Shown piece by piece: positions 1 to 8,330 of a DNA stretch of 25,515 nucleotides. Every line of letters starts with the position of its first letter. Within the stretch, counting starts at the first letter, position 1. The stretch lies in the NCBI GenBank assembly GCA_036823195.1, contig DAISGI010000036.1:1-25515 (forward strand), written 5' to 3'. Source of the DNA: UBA4874 sp002399435 (GTDB taxonomy: Bacteria > Bacillota > Clostridia > Caldicoprobacterales > DTU083). Below the pieces are notes generated by a model. The model was not told the DNA's origin. It was given only the letters and a program-made list of their open reading frames with translations, and searched no databases. The translations under genes were made by a program, and so were the position numbers.

Positions 1-2080
1 CATTCACCAGATAATCCGTCTCCGGCTCCGGATTCTCCGGAATCTGATAAGGCAGCACCACCTGCGCATTTCCTCCTGCAGGAATCTCCGGAAGCTCCAG
101 TGTACCCTGCTGCAGTACTTTCCCATCCGCTTCCAGGGTCCAGGCCGCCCGAAGATGATCCAGACCGAGGAAATCATAGTGATTGAGAATCCGGACGATT
201 CCTTTCTTCAGATCCACTTCCTCCACCTTCACCGGCTCAATGACCTTTTTATATTCCGTCAATCCCGGAGAAGGTGTCCGATCCGGGAAAACCAGGCCGT
301 CGATGACGAAATTCCCATCGTTGGGCTGATCTCCGAAATCGCCGCCATAGGCATAATATGTTTCTCCCTTTTCATCCATTTTCGGGATGCCATGGTCCAG
401 CCATTCCCAGATAAAACCACCCTGCAGCCGTTTGTAAGTATAAAATGTTTCCCAATACTCCTTCAGCCCGCCGGGGCCATTTCCCATGGCATGGGCGTAC
501 TCACAGAGAATATGGGGATTTTTCATCGTTTTCTTTCCCACTTCCTCCAATTCTTCCACGGAGGTGTACATGGTGCTGTAGACATCGCCGGCCTGCAGCT
601 CATAATTCTCCTCTTTGAAATGCCTGCCGGATTCCCCTTCATAATGAACCAGACGCGTCGGATCCTTGGCTTTCACCCATCGATACATTGCCTTATGGTT
701 CCGTCCAAATCCGGATTCATTGCCCAGGGACCACAGAAGGATGGAAGGATGATTCTTATCCCGCTCCAGCATTCTGGCAACCCGGTCGATATAGGCGTCC
801 TCCCATTCCGGATCATCGCTCAAAGCCTGATATCCATGGGTTTCCAGGTCGGTTTCATCGATCAGGTACAGACCGTATTCGTCGCACAGATCATAAAACC
901 GGACATCATCCGGATAGTGGGAAGTCCGCACGGCATTGATGTTGTGCCGCTTCATCAGAAGCACATCCTGCAGCATGCTTTCATAAGGAATGGTCCGTCC
1001 AAGACGGGGATGGTGCTCATGGCGGTCCACGCCCTTGAACTTGACTGCTTTCCCGTTCACCAGAAGGGTTCCGTCCTTCAGCTCCACCATGCGGAACCCG
1101 ATCCGGGAAGAAACTGCCTCCACCGTATGGCCGTCAGCATCCGACAGGACCAGCAAAGCGTGATACAAACAGGGAGTCTCCGCCGACCATTTGTCAGGAT
1201 TCGATACCGGAAGGGAGAGTGTTACGGTAAGCCGGCCTTCGTTTATGCTGAGATTCTCTGCACTGCAGCTGCCGATTTTCCTCTTGTCCGCATCCAAAAG
1301 AATCATTTCCAATTGCCAGCCGACAAGATCCGTTCCGCTTACATTGGACAGGGACACATCCGCATCCAGTACCGCATCCCGATAATCGGAATCCAGCTTC
1401 GTCCGGAAGAAAAAATCCGCTATCTTTGTCTTCGGCATGGCCAAAAGGGAAACATCCCGAAAGATGCCGCTGAGCCACCACATATCCTGATCTTCCAGGT
1501 AACTTCCGTCGGACCATTGATAAACCCGGACCGCGAGAATGTTTTCTCCCGGATGAACCAACGCACTGATATCAAACTCGGAAGGCATCCGGCTGACCTG
1601 GCTGTACCCCGCTTCCTTTCCATTGATCCATACATGGAATGCACTGTCCACGCCGTCAAACCGCAGGACGATCTGTCGATCCTTCCAGTTTTCCGGCAAA
1701 GTGAACACCGTACGGTAGCAGCCGGTAGGATTTTCAGCAGGCGTATGGGGCGGATCCACCGGGAACGGATAATTCACATTGGTATAATGGGGATGTCCGT
1801 ATCCTTTCATTTGCCAGCTGCAGGGAACTTCGATATTGTCCCACGCCGTGCAGTCAAAGTCCCCGCTCTGGAATCCTTCCGGAGCCTCCTGGGGGGAAGG
1901 GGCATAGTAAAATTTCCATACCCCGTTCAGCAGCCGATACCAGGGAGAGCCCTGCCGCTGTCCGGTCAGTGCGGACTCCGGATCCGGACAGGGAATGTAC
2001 CAGGAACGGTTTTCCAGCCTGTGACGCTGCAAAACCTTAAGATTGCTCCAGTCTGCAGGGCAGGTCGTTTTTTGCATCAT
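1..2080 (-). CDS. lacZ: Beta-galactosidase, GH2 family (3' part cut by window edge)
   Basis: Hydrolyses terminal beta-galactosides in the cytoplasm; no signal peptide is seen. About 693 residues are present, against roughly 1,020 in E. coli LacZ, so the C-terminal domains lie beyond position 1. Order: GH2 sugar-binding jelly roll (about 45-220), Ig-like domain (about 225-335), then the TIM barrel. The acid/base Glu is E455 in WSLGNESGFG and the nucleophile is E527 in ILCEYAHAMGNG, both at the spacing known for LacZ (E461 and E537 in E. coli). The ATG at 2080 is fixed by an in-frame TAA immediately before it and a GGAGTG site 8 bases upstream. It starts 48 bases after the valS stop with no terminator between them, so read-through from valS is possible. 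The frame is intact throughout the visible part. Confidence 0.94.
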   Translation of the reverse strand, partial: MMQKTTCPADWSNLKVLQRHRLENRSWYIPCPDPESALTGQRQGSPWYRLLNGVWKFYYAPSPQEAPEGFQSGDFDCTAWDNIEVPCSWQMKGYGHPHYTNVNYPFPVDPPHTPAENPTGCYRTVFTLPENWKDRQIVLRFDGVDSAFHVWINGKEAGYSQVSRMPSEFDISALVHPGENILAVRVYQWSDGSYLEDQDMWWLSGIFRDVSLLAMPKTKIADFFFRTKLDSDYRDAVLDADVSLSNVSGTDLVGWQLEMILLDADKRKIGSCSAENLSINEGRLTVTLSLPVSNPDKWSAETPCLYHALLVLSDADGHTVEAVSSRIGFRMVELKDGTLLVNGKAVKFKGVDRHEHHPRLGRTIPYESMLQDVLLMKRHNINAVRTSHYPDDVRFYDLCDEYGLYLIDETDLETHGYQALSDDPEWEDAYIDRVARMLERDKNHPSILLWSLGNESGFGRNHKAMYRWVKAKDPTRLVHYEGESGRHFKEENYELQAGDVYSTMYTSVEELEEVGKKTMKNPHILCEYAHAMGNGPGGLKEYWETFYTYKRLQGGFIWEWLDHGIPKMDEKGETYYAYGGDFGDQPNDGNFVIDGLVFPDRTPSPGLTEYKKVIEPVKVEEVDLKKGIVRILNHYDFLGLDHLRAAWTLEADGKVLQQGTLELPEIPAGGNAQVVLPYQIPENPEPETDYLVN

Positions 2081-2128
2081 TTAATATCCACTCCAATCCT
2101 CTGTTTGTTACCTTTATTTTTATTTTTT

Positions 2129-4825
2129 CTACCTTTCCATTTGCTCCAGATTGGCAGCCTGTTCCAGAACATGTTTCAACATGACCTGGTATTTCTCCTG
2201 CTTTTCCCGCTCTGCCTGTACAATGGCAGCAGGCGCTTTCCGGATAAATCCTTCGTTGGACAGCTTTGCCCCGGCCCTTGCCAGTTCCTTTTCCAGATTG
2301 GCCTTTTCCTTCTTCAGGCGCTTCTTCTCCTGTTCAAAATCAATCAGATCCGCCATGGGAATCGTAATCTGTGCCTTTGCGGTTACCACCGATGCGGCAT
2401 TCACCGGGATTCCTTCCTTCCCGGTCCGGATGCTCACTTCGGATGCACCGGCAAGCTTTTCAAAATATACCTCCGCATTCTGAAACAAAGCGGCATTGCC
2501 CGGTTCCACCACCAGGATCAGCTTTGTCTTTCTGGAGGGAGAAACCTCCTTCTCTGCCCGGATATTCCGGACGGCACGGATGACATCCATCACAGCCTGC
2601 ATTTCTTCTTCTGCATCCTCATTCAGCTCCTCCTGCCGTTGTACCGGCCAGCTTGCTGTCATGATGCTTTCCCCTTCATGAGGCAGATGCTGCCAGAGCT
2701 CTTCCGTCAGGAAAGGCATGAAGGGATGCAGCAGCTTCAGGGTATTGGAAAGGACATAGGTCAGGGTGGAAAGCGCCGTGTCCCGGGCTTCTTCTTCGGT
2801 GCCATACAGTCTTGGCTTCACCAGCTCGATATACCAGTCACAGAATTCGCTCCAGATGAAATCGTAGATTTTCTGCGCGGCCAGCCCCAGTTCATATTTA
2901 TCCAGGTTTTCCGTCACTTCCCCAACCAGGCGGTTGTATCGGCTGACGATCCATCGGTCGGCGATTTCCGGCTGTCCCGCCGGGCTCCATCGGTTCTGGC
3001 TTTCCATCTTCCGCATCTGTCCCTGCCCTTCCCCCGGATTCATGAGAATAAAGCGGGTGGCGTTCCAGATCTTGTTGGCAAAGTTCCGGCTTGCCTCCAC
3101 CTTTTCGTAATAGAAGCGCATGTCATTGCCGGGGGAATTGCCCAGAATCAGGCTCATGCGCAGGGAATCCGCGCCATATTGATCAATGACCTCCAGCGGA
3201 TCGATGCCGTTTCCCAGGGACTTGCTCATTTTCGTGCCCTGCGAATCCCGGACGATGCCGTGAATCAGCACATCCCGGAACGGAACTTCCTTTGTGTGCT
3301 CCAGCCCCGAAAAAATCATCCGGGCTACCCAGAAAAAGATAATATCGTATGCGGTGACCAGGACATTGGTAGGATAATAATAGGAAAGCTCCTCTGTCTT
3401 CTCCGGCCAGCCCAGCGTGGAGAACGGCCACAGGGCAGAGCTGAACCAGGTATCCAGCACATCCTCATCCTGCCGGAATTGATCATTTCCGCAGCGGCTG
3501 CAATGGGTGGGCTTTTCCCTGGCGACTACGGTTGCACCACATTTTTCACAATAATAGGCCGGGATCCGATGCCCCCACCAAAGCTGCCTGGAGATGCACC
3601 AATCCTTTATGTTCTCCATCCAGTTGTAATAAATCTTCGCAAACCGATCCGGGACAAACCGGATCTGCCCGGAACGAACTGCTTCAATGGCAGGCTCTGC
3701 CAGCGGCTTCATCTTTACAAACCACTGTTTGGAAATAATGGGCTCCACCGTTGTGGAGCAGCGGTAACATTCTCCTACATTATGTGTGTGCTCCTCGATC
3801 TTCACCATCAGGCCCAGTTTTTTCAGGTCCTCCACAATGGCCTTTCTGGCTTCATAGCGGTCCATTCCCTCATATTGCCCCGCCTCGGCATTCATGGTTC
3901 CATCATCGTTGATGACCCGGATCTGCGGCAGCTGATGCCGCAGACCCACTTCAAAGTCGTTGGGATCATGGGCAGGCGTAATTTTCACCACACCGGTACC
4001 GAAATCCCGGTCCACATAGGTGTCGGCAATGATTGGTATCTCACGGTTCGCCAGCGGAAGGAGCACGGTTTTCCCGATGAGATGCTGATATCTTTTGTCC
4101 TCGGGATGCACCGCCACAGCTGTATCGCCCAGCATGGTCTCAGGCCGTGTGGTGGCAAGGATCACTTTCTCCTCACTGCCCTTTATGGGATAAGCGATGT
4201 ACCAGAACCAGCCCTGCTTCTCTTTGTATTCCACTTCCGCATCGGAGAGGGCGGTTTTGCATTGGGGACACCAGTTGATAATGCGGTTTCCCTGATAAAT
4301 CAGCCCTTTTTCATACAAACGGACGAACACCTCGATGACTGCCTTGCTGCAGCCTTCGTCCAGGGTGAAGCGTTCCCGGGACCAGTCGCAGGAAGACCCC
4401 AGCTTTTTCAGCTGATCGACAATCCTGCCGCCGTACTGGTCCTTCCATTCCCATGCCCGCTTCAAAAAACCATCCCTGCCCACATCATTTTTCGTGAGCC
4501 CTTCTTCTGCCAGCTTTGCAACTATTTTTGCCTCAGTGGCTATGCTGGCATGATCGGTGCCGGGTACCCACAGCGTACTGTATCCCTGCATGCGCTTCCA
4601 GCGTATCAGAATATCCTGCCAGGTATTGTCCAGAGCATGACCCATGTGAAGCTGGCCTGTAATGTTCGGCGGCGGAATCACGATACAGAAAGGTTTCTTG
4701 TTTTGATCCGGCTCCGCATGAAAATATCCTTTTTTCATCCATTCCTGATAGATTCGGTCCTCCACCTGACCGGGATCGTAAGTCTTCGCAATATTCCCGG
4801 TCTGCCTATCCACTTTTTCGCTCAT
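2129..4825 (-). CDS. valS: Valyl-tRNA synthetase
   Basis: Charges tRNA-Val with valine; class I aminoacyl-tRNA synthetase, cytoplasmic, 898 residues, normal for the bacterial enzyme. The class I signature HMGH is at residues 60-63 after PPPNITGQL, and KMSKS is at 532-536. Between them lies the editing (CP1) domain, followed by two CxxC pairs of a zinc-ribbon-like insert (YYCEKCG and CSRCG). The last 70 or so residues are a Lys/Glu-rich coiled coil, the tRNA-binding arm typical of ValRS. The ATG at 4825 has GGAGGAG about 8 bases upstream. It sits behind a T-box leader and three tandem promoters, so it should be induced by uncharged tRNA-Val. lacZ follows at 48 bases. Confidence 0.98.
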   Translation of the reverse strand: MSEKVDRQTGNIAKTYDPGQVEDRIYQEWMKKGYFHAEPDQNKKPFCIVIPPPNITGQLHMGHALDNTWQDILIRWKRMQGYSTLWVPGTDHASIATEAKIVAKLAEEGLTKNDVGRDGFLKRAWEWKDQYGGRIVDQLKKLGSSCDWSRERFTLDEGCSKAVIEVFVRLYEKGLIYQGNRIINWCPQCKTALSDAEVEYKEKQGWFWYIAYPIKGSEEKVILATTRPETMLGDTAVAVHPEDKRYQHLIGKTVLLPLANREIPIIADTYVDRDFGTGVVKITPAHDPNDFEVGLRHQLPQIRVINDDGTMNAEAGQYEGMDRYEARKAIVEDLKKLGLMVKIEEHTHNVGECYRCSTTVEPIISKQWFVKMKPLAEPAIEAVRSGQIRFVPDRFAKIYYNWMENIKDWCISRQLWWGHRIPAYYCEKCGATVVAREKPTHCSRCGNDQFRQDEDVLDTWFSSALWPFSTLGWPEKTEELSYYYPTNVLVTAYDIIFFWVARMIFSGLEHTKEVPFRDVLIHGIVRDSQGTKMSKSLGNGIDPLEVIDQYGADSLRMSLILGNSPGNDMRFYYEKVEASRNFANKIWNATRFILMNPGEGQGQMRKMESQNRWSPAGQPEIADRWIVSRYNRLVGEVTENLDKYELGLAAQKIYDFIWSEFCDWYIELVKPRLYGTEEEARDTALSTLTYVLSNTLKLLHPFMPFLTEELWQHLPHEGESIMTASWPVQRQEELNEDAEEEMQAVMDVIRAVRNIRAEKEVSPSRKTKLILVVEPGNAALFQNAEVYFEKLAGASEVSIRTGKEGIPVNAASVVTAKAQITIPMADLIDFEQEKKRLKKEKANLEKELARAGAKLSNEGFIRKAPAAIVQAEREKQEKYQVMLKHVLEQAANLEQMER

Positions 4826-4868
4826 AACGATACTCCTCCATTCCTGATTTTATTCCATGTCCCAAAAT

Positions 4869-4901
4869 AAAAAAAAGACTCCGTCCCAAAGGACGAAGAC
4901 T
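4869..4901 (-). terminator. Rho-independent terminator of the T-box leader
   Basis: On the minus strand an 11-base arm (4891-4901) pairs with 4876-4886 around a 4-base loop. There is one U-U mismatch and one G-U pair, and eight T residues follow (4869-4876). It lies directly after the T-box sequence, as expected for the OFF structure that competes with the antiterminator. Confidence 0.87.
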
Positions 4902-5142
4902 GTTTCGTGGTACCACCTTTCTTTCTGCCGGGCCTCCAAAAACAACCCGGCAGACGCTTTGGCCCTATAACGGGAGCGTCCGTAATGACCTGTCGGTATC
5001 CCTATCCGTTCGGCCAAAAAGCTCAAAAGCGACCTTCCATATTGTCTGTTCCCGGGAGCCTTTCAGCCCGTGAGCTCCCTTCTCTGTAGAAAGACCGATA
5101 TGTACTCCTCTTTTTCCCTGCCATTCCTCTATTTTGTTCTCT
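4869..5142 (-). promoter_or_regulatory. T-box leader (riboswitch) of valS
   Basis: An untranslated leader of about 270 nt between the valS promoters and gene. The conserved T-box, read on the minus strand, is GGTGGTACCACG at about 4907-4918. Its TGGT would pair with the ACCA end of uncharged tRNA-Val. A stem I-like region lies near 5020-5130. A candidate specifier triplet GTC (valine), followed by G, is at 5031-5033 on its 3' side. Two further stems are visible: GACGCT/AGCGTC, and CTGCCGGG (4946-4953) with CCCGGCAG (4925-4932). The leader ends in the terminator at 4869-4901. Identification as a T-box is firm; the exact specifier position is an inference from sequence. Confidence 0.92.
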
Positions 5143-5148
5143 TTGTCT

Positions 5149-5176
5149 ATTATAACCCAAAATCAGGTATTGTCAA
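5149..5176 (-). promoter_or_regulatory. valS promoter P1 (proximal)
   Basis: TTGACA (5171-5176), a 16-base spacer and TATAAT (5149-5154). Both hexamers match the sigma-A consensus exactly. Transcription would start near 5142, just ahead of the T-box leader. It is one of three copies in a 32-bp tandem repeat. Confidence 0.85.
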
Positions 5177-5180
5177 TCGC

Positions 5181-5208
5181 GTTATAACCCAGAATCGGGT
5201 ATTGTCAA
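5181..5208 (-). promoter_or_regulatory. valS promoter P2 (middle)
   Basis: TTGACA (5203-5208), a 16-base spacer and TATAAC (5181-5186). It is one base off consensus at the -10 and lies exactly 32 bp upstream of P1. Confidence 0.72.
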
Positions 5209-5212
5209 TCCC

Positions 5213-5240
5213 ATTATAACCCAGAATCGGGTATTGTCAA
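5213..5240 (-). promoter_or_regulatory. valS promoter P3 (distal), -35 overlaps pgsA stop
   Basis: TTGACA (5235-5240), a 16-base spacer and TATAAT (5213-5218). The TGA stop of pgsA (5237-5239) lies inside the -35 hexamer, so the promoter begins within the last codons of the upstream gene. Confidence 0.8.
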
Positions 5241-5929
5241 TCGCCTTTCCCGTTAGAACCAGCGGATTGTTCCAACGGTACATCCTTCTCCGAAAGCTTG
5301 CCTTCCCAATCCTTGTTCCACTTTTTCCCTTCTGTCTTCTGCCCCTTCTCTCCGTCCGGACTTCCCGCGCTCTCCGATCCCTTCAGGACATTATCCTGTC
5401 CGGACTCTTCCTTTCTTCTTACGATAGCCGAGTAAGCATAAGCATACTGCAGGGAAGAAACAACCGTGCTCACAATTGCAGCCCATAAAATGTAATCGGC
5501 ATAGCGGAAATCGAATACCAGGGCAGTGATGGCGATGTAAAACAAAACCGTGGCAAATTTGCCATAGAAATTGGATTGTACCACAATCTTTTTTTTACCG
5601 TATAAAAGTGCCACTCCGAAAATCATCATCAGTTCTTTCAATACAACAACGGATACGGCCCAAAGCGGAATCCTGTGATCAATAAACAGACAAATCAGGA
5701 CGGTCATCAGCATCAGCTTGTCCGCCAGCGGATCCATCATTTTCCCCCATTTGGTGATCTGATTGTGACGTCGGGCAATCTCACCATCCAACATGTCAGT
5801 CAGCCCTGCAAGAAGAAAAATCAGGAATGCCCACATTTCATTATTTGCCAGGCCCTCATTGAAATAGAAAAAAGCATATACGCCAACCAATAAAAACCGT
5901 ACCAAAGTCAGAGTGTTTGGCAGATTCAT
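5237..5929 (-). CDS. pgsA: CDP-alcohol phosphatidyltransferase, probably phosphatidylglycerophosphate synthase
   Basis: Integral membrane enzyme, probably transferring a phosphatidyl group from CDP-diacylglycerol to glycerol-3-phosphate in phosphatidylglycerol synthesis. The full family motif D-x2-DG-x2-AR-x8-G-x3-D-x3-D is present at residues 45-70 (D45, D48-G49, A52-R53, G62, D66, D70), with several hydrophobic segments around it. The N-terminus MNLPNTLTLVRF is typical of PgsA, which favours the ATG at 5929. The only good ribosome site (5943-5947) is 13 bases from that ATG, but 7 or 10 from TTG codons at 5935 and 5932, so translation may start there. After about residue 170 a hydrophilic, charged tail of about 60 residues follows; usual PgsA proteins end near 180-190. 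The head-group acceptor is inferred from the family. Confidence 0.88.
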   Translation of the reverse strand: MNLPNTLTLVRFLLVGVYAFFYFNEGLANNEMWAFLIFLLAGLTDMLDGEIARRHNQITKWGKMMDPLADKLMLMTVLICLFIDHRIPLWAVSVVVLKELMMIFGVALLYGKKKIVVQSNFYGKFATVLFYIAITALVFDFRYADYILWAAIVSTVVSSLQYAYAYSAIVRRKEESGQDNVLKGSESAGSPDGEKGQKTEGKKWNKDWEGKLSEKDVPLEQSAGSNGKGD

Positions 5930-5942
5930 CAACAAAAAAGAA

Positions 5943-5947
5943 CCTCC
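5943..5947 (-). promoter_or_regulatory. Ribosome binding site deciding the pgsA start
   Basis: GGAGG lies 7 bases before TTG (5935), 10 before TTG (5932) and 13 before ATG (5929). It rules out the longer reading that would begin at TTG 5953, because the site itself would then be inside the coding region. Confidence 0.6.
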
Positions 5948-6019
5948 GTTCAATATTTCGATATATTTCCCTATGTTATATTATTCGGCTCGGGGACCCG
6001 AAAATCCTCCCTTTTCGCC

Positions 6020-6042
6020 AAAAAGGCCAAAATGATTTTGGC
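6020..6042 (-). terminator. Probable terminator after nadE
   Basis: A 7-bp hairpin GCCAAAA-TCA-TTTTGGC (6026-6042), then CCTTTTT on the minus strand, 12 bases after the nadE stop. The stem is A/T rich and the T-tract short (five), so termination may be partial. pgsA follows about 90 bases later. Confidence 0.5.
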
Positions 6043-6054
6043 ATGTCTCCGTCC

Positions 6055-8010
6055 TCACAGCGAGCCGTTCTCCAATTCGGCAGCCGCAGCCTTTAGCTCC
6101 CGAAGGTACAACCCGGCGGAGGCGTCGCTGGGCATGCGCCAGTCCCCGCGGGGAGACAGGCAGACAGAACCGATCTTTACCCCATCCGGCAGGCAGGACC
6201 GCTTGAACTGCTGCGTAAAAAATCGTTTGTAAAAAACGGTCAGCCATTTCAGAATCTCCCGGGGAGGATACGATGGAAACGCCAGGGTTGCCAGCTTCAG
6301 AATCTTGGCAGGAGATAAACCATTGCGGACCATGTGGTACAGAAAGAAGTCGTGAAGGTCATAGGGCCCGATGGTTTCTTCCGTCTTTTGGGCAATATGC
6401 CCGTCTTTATCCGCCGGCAGCAGCTCCGGACTGATGGGAGTATCCAGAATATCCCTCAGCGCCTCTGCGACCCTTTCGTTCTTCGCCGTCTCCGAATACC
6501 AGGATACCAGATGCCGCACCAGGGACTTCGGAACTCCGGCGTTCACGGCATAGTTGCTCATATGATCGCCGTTATAGGTGCACCAGCCAAGGGCCAGCTC
6601 CGATAAATCCCCGGTACCGACGACAAGGCCTCCTTCCTGATTCGCCACATCCATCAGGATCTGCGTTCTCTCCCGCGCCTGTGTATTTTCAAATGTGACA
6701 TCATGAACCGAAGCGTCGTGACCGATGTCCCGGAAATGCTGCATACAGGCCTCCACAATTGATATTTCCCTTGTGGTTATGCGAAGCTCCCGCATCAATG
6801 TTACCGCATTCTGATGCGTTCGTTTCGTTGTGCCAAGACCCGGCATGGTAATCCCGATAATGTTTCTATCGGGAAGGGCAAGAGTGCGGAATGCGTTCGC
6901 TGTCACCAGCAGAGCCAATGTGGAATCCAATCCGCCGGAAACAGCGATCACTGCCTTCTGAATTCCCGTTTTCCTCAGCCGTTCCGCCAGGCCTACAGAC
7001 TGCAGGCGGAAAATTTCCCTGCATCTTGCGTCTTTCTCCGACTCATCGCCGGGAACAAAGGGATGAGGATCAACAGAAAAACACTCCTTGACATCCGGAT
7101 CCCCGTTCCAATCGAACTTTATGAACCGATATTCCTCCGGCTCCGCCTTTGCCGCAAAACTGTTGCTTCGGATCCGGTCATTCCGGAGCTTCTCAATGTC
7201 CATATCATAACAGGTGCAGGCAGAAGGCTCCGGAAAAATCATCTCTCGGACGATATGCCCGTTTTCAGCCAGTATGGTATGCCCTCCGAAAACCAGATCG
7301 GTGGTGGATTCCCCCTGTCCGGCAGAGCAGAACACATAGCCTGCAAGACATCTTGCGGACTGCTGCCGGACCAGCTCCCGCCGGTAATCGCCTTTTGAAA
7401 CGGTTTCATTGCTGGCAGACAGATTCAGAATCAGGTTGGCCCCATGAAGCGCATGATGGGAGCTGGGCGGAATCGGCATCCATAAATCTTCGCAGATCTC
7501 CACACCGATACATAAATCCGAATTCCCTGCCTGAAACAGAATATTCTCACCGAATGGAATCTCCTGACCCAGAAGATGTACCGAATCATAGCTGCGGTCC
7601 GAAGAGGAAGCAAACCATCTTTTCTCGTAAAATTCATTGTAATTGGGCAGGAAGGTCTTTGGAATGACACCAAGAATCCTCCCGGAATGGAATACCACCG
7701 CACAGTTGAATAGCCGGTCCTCCGCCTCCACCGGCATACCCACCGCGGCAAGCACATCACAATGTCTTGTACGGGCCAGCAGTTCCTGCATTGCCTGCCG
7801 GGCAGCATCCAGCAGGGAACTCTGGTGAAACAGATCACCGCAGGTGTATCCTGTCAGCGATAACTCCGGAAACGCCATCACCTTCACGCCATGGTGATCT
7901 GCATCCCGGATCCGATCAGAAATCTCTGCGGCATTCCGTGCCGGATCCCCGATCCGGACATCGGGAACTGCTGCAGCAACTCTAGTATATCCATATTTAC
8001 CCAATTTCAT
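6055..8010 (-). CDS. nadE: Glutamine-dependent NAD+ synthetase
   Basis: Makes NAD+ from deamido-NAD+, ATP and glutamine; last step of NAD synthesis, cytoplasmic. 651 residues in two domains, like the long glutamine-dependent form. The N-terminal nitrilase-type glutaminase (about 1-280) has the triad E49 (AFPELSLTGYT), K118 (IPKTFLPNYNEFYEKRWF) and C173 (VEICEDLW). The C-terminal synthetase domain has the ATP-pyrophosphatase loop SGGLDS at 358-363. The ATG at 8010 is chosen because GGAGG lies 8 bases upstream; the in-frame ATG at 8055 has no comparable site. It has its own promoter and is not obviously linked in function to the sugar genes upstream. Confidence 0.96.
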   Translation of the reverse strand: MKLGKYGYTRVAAAVPDVRIGDPARNAAEISDRIRDADHHGVKVMAFPELSLTGYTCGDLFHQSSLLDAARQAMQELLARTRHCDVLAAVGMPVEAEDRLFNCAVVFHSGRILGVIPKTFLPNYNEFYEKRWFASSSDRSYDSVHLLGQEIPFGENILFQAGNSDLCIGVEICEDLWMPIPPSSHHALHGANLILNLSASNETVSKGDYRRELVRQQSARCLAGYVFCSAGQGESTTDLVFGGHTILAENGHIVREMIFPEPSACTCYDMDIEKLRNDRIRSNSFAAKAEPEEYRFIKFDWNGDPDVKECFSVDPHPFVPGDESEKDARCREIFRLQSVGLAERLRKTGIQKAVIAVSGGLDSTLALLVTANAFRTLALPDRNIIGITMPGLGTTKRTHQNAVTLMRELRITTREISIVEACMQHFRDIGHDASVHDVTFENTQARERTQILMDVANQEGGLVVGTGDLSELALGWCTYNGDHMSNYAVNAGVPKSLVRHLVSWYSETAKNERVAEALRDILDTPISPELLPADKDGHIAQKTEETIGPYDLHDFFLYHMVRNGLSPAKILKLATLAFPSYPPREILKWLTVFYKRFFTQQFKRSCLPDGVKIGSVCLSPRGDWRMPSDASAGLYLRELKAAAAELENGSL

Positions 8011-8113
8011 TTTGTATTCCTCCAATGAAGGATATCGTTTGTCCGCATCCGGCACTTGATATCATTCTGCATTATCTGTCCTATATTTGGATTTGCTTTT
8101 TGTCCTCCATTTC

Positions 8114-8122
8114 ATTATAGCA
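8114..8122 (-). promoter_or_regulatory. Probable nadE promoter (extended -10)
   Basis: TGCTATAAT is a perfect extended -10 element about 105 bases before the nadE start. No good -35 is visible at the usual spacing, which is normal for extended -10 promoters. Confidence 0.6.
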
Positions 8123-8282
8123 CTCACCCGCCGGAAACGAAACTCTTTTGTCCTGCCTGACCAGATTTTTAGAAACAGCGCCATCTATCGGCTTCCTTCC
8201 GATTCCCCTCACGGCGGACATCCTTGCCTTGGCTGAACATTTCCCACTGCCAGGGCATGTACGGAATTTTCATCCGTCAGTT
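8123..8282. other. Intergenic, no feature recognised
   Basis: The gap between nadE (start 8010) and the binding-protein gene (stop 8460) is about 450 bases. Apart from the nadE promoter, the hairpin at 8283-8301 and the terminator at 8303-8330, I see no credible gene, RNA or repeat. The short plus-strand open frame here has no ribosome site and looks like chance. Confidence 0.5.
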
Positions 8283-8301
8283 TGCGCCCATGCCGGGCGC
8301 A
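8283..8301. repeat. Inverted repeat next to the transporter terminator
   Basis: TGCGCCC-ATGCC-GGGCGCA, 7-bp perfect arms. On the minus strand it comes directly after the T-tract of the terminator at 8303-8330, so it could be a back-up stem or protect the RNA end. It has no T-tract of its own. Confidence 0.5.
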
Positions 8302-8302
8302 C

Positions 8303-8330
8303 AAAAAAGGCGGCAGGAAAACCCTGCCGC
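8303..8330 (-). terminator. Rho-independent terminator of the sugar transporter operon
   Basis: On the minus strand GCGGCAGG (8323-8330) pairs with CCTGCCGC (8310-8317) around a 5-base loop, followed by C and six T (8303-8308). It lies 130 bases after the binding-protein stop and separates the transporter operon from nadE. Confidence 0.88.

Larger units (their letters stand above)
5150..5245 (-). repeat. Three tandem 32-bp repeats carrying promoters
   Basis: Units at 5150-5181, 5182-5213 and 5214-5245 with only a few substitutions between them, mainly in the first unit and at unit ends. Each unit supplies one complete -35/-10 pair for valS. The spacer also holds a small dyad ACCC-N6-GGGT, intact in two units and broken in the one nearest valS. 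The period is close to three helical turns, so all three promoters face the same side of the DNA. Confidence 0.93.

Noticed and set aside
155..4870. A 4.7-kb plus-strand open frame (1571 codons) antisense to lacZ and valS
   Set aside because: It overlaps two unmistakable genes on the other strand and shows no protein-like domain. Its length reflects avoidance of codons in lacZ and valS that would read as stops on the opposite strand.
5150..5245. The 32-bp tandem repeats as a CRISPR array
   Set aside because: There are no spacers between units, and each unit is a promoter.
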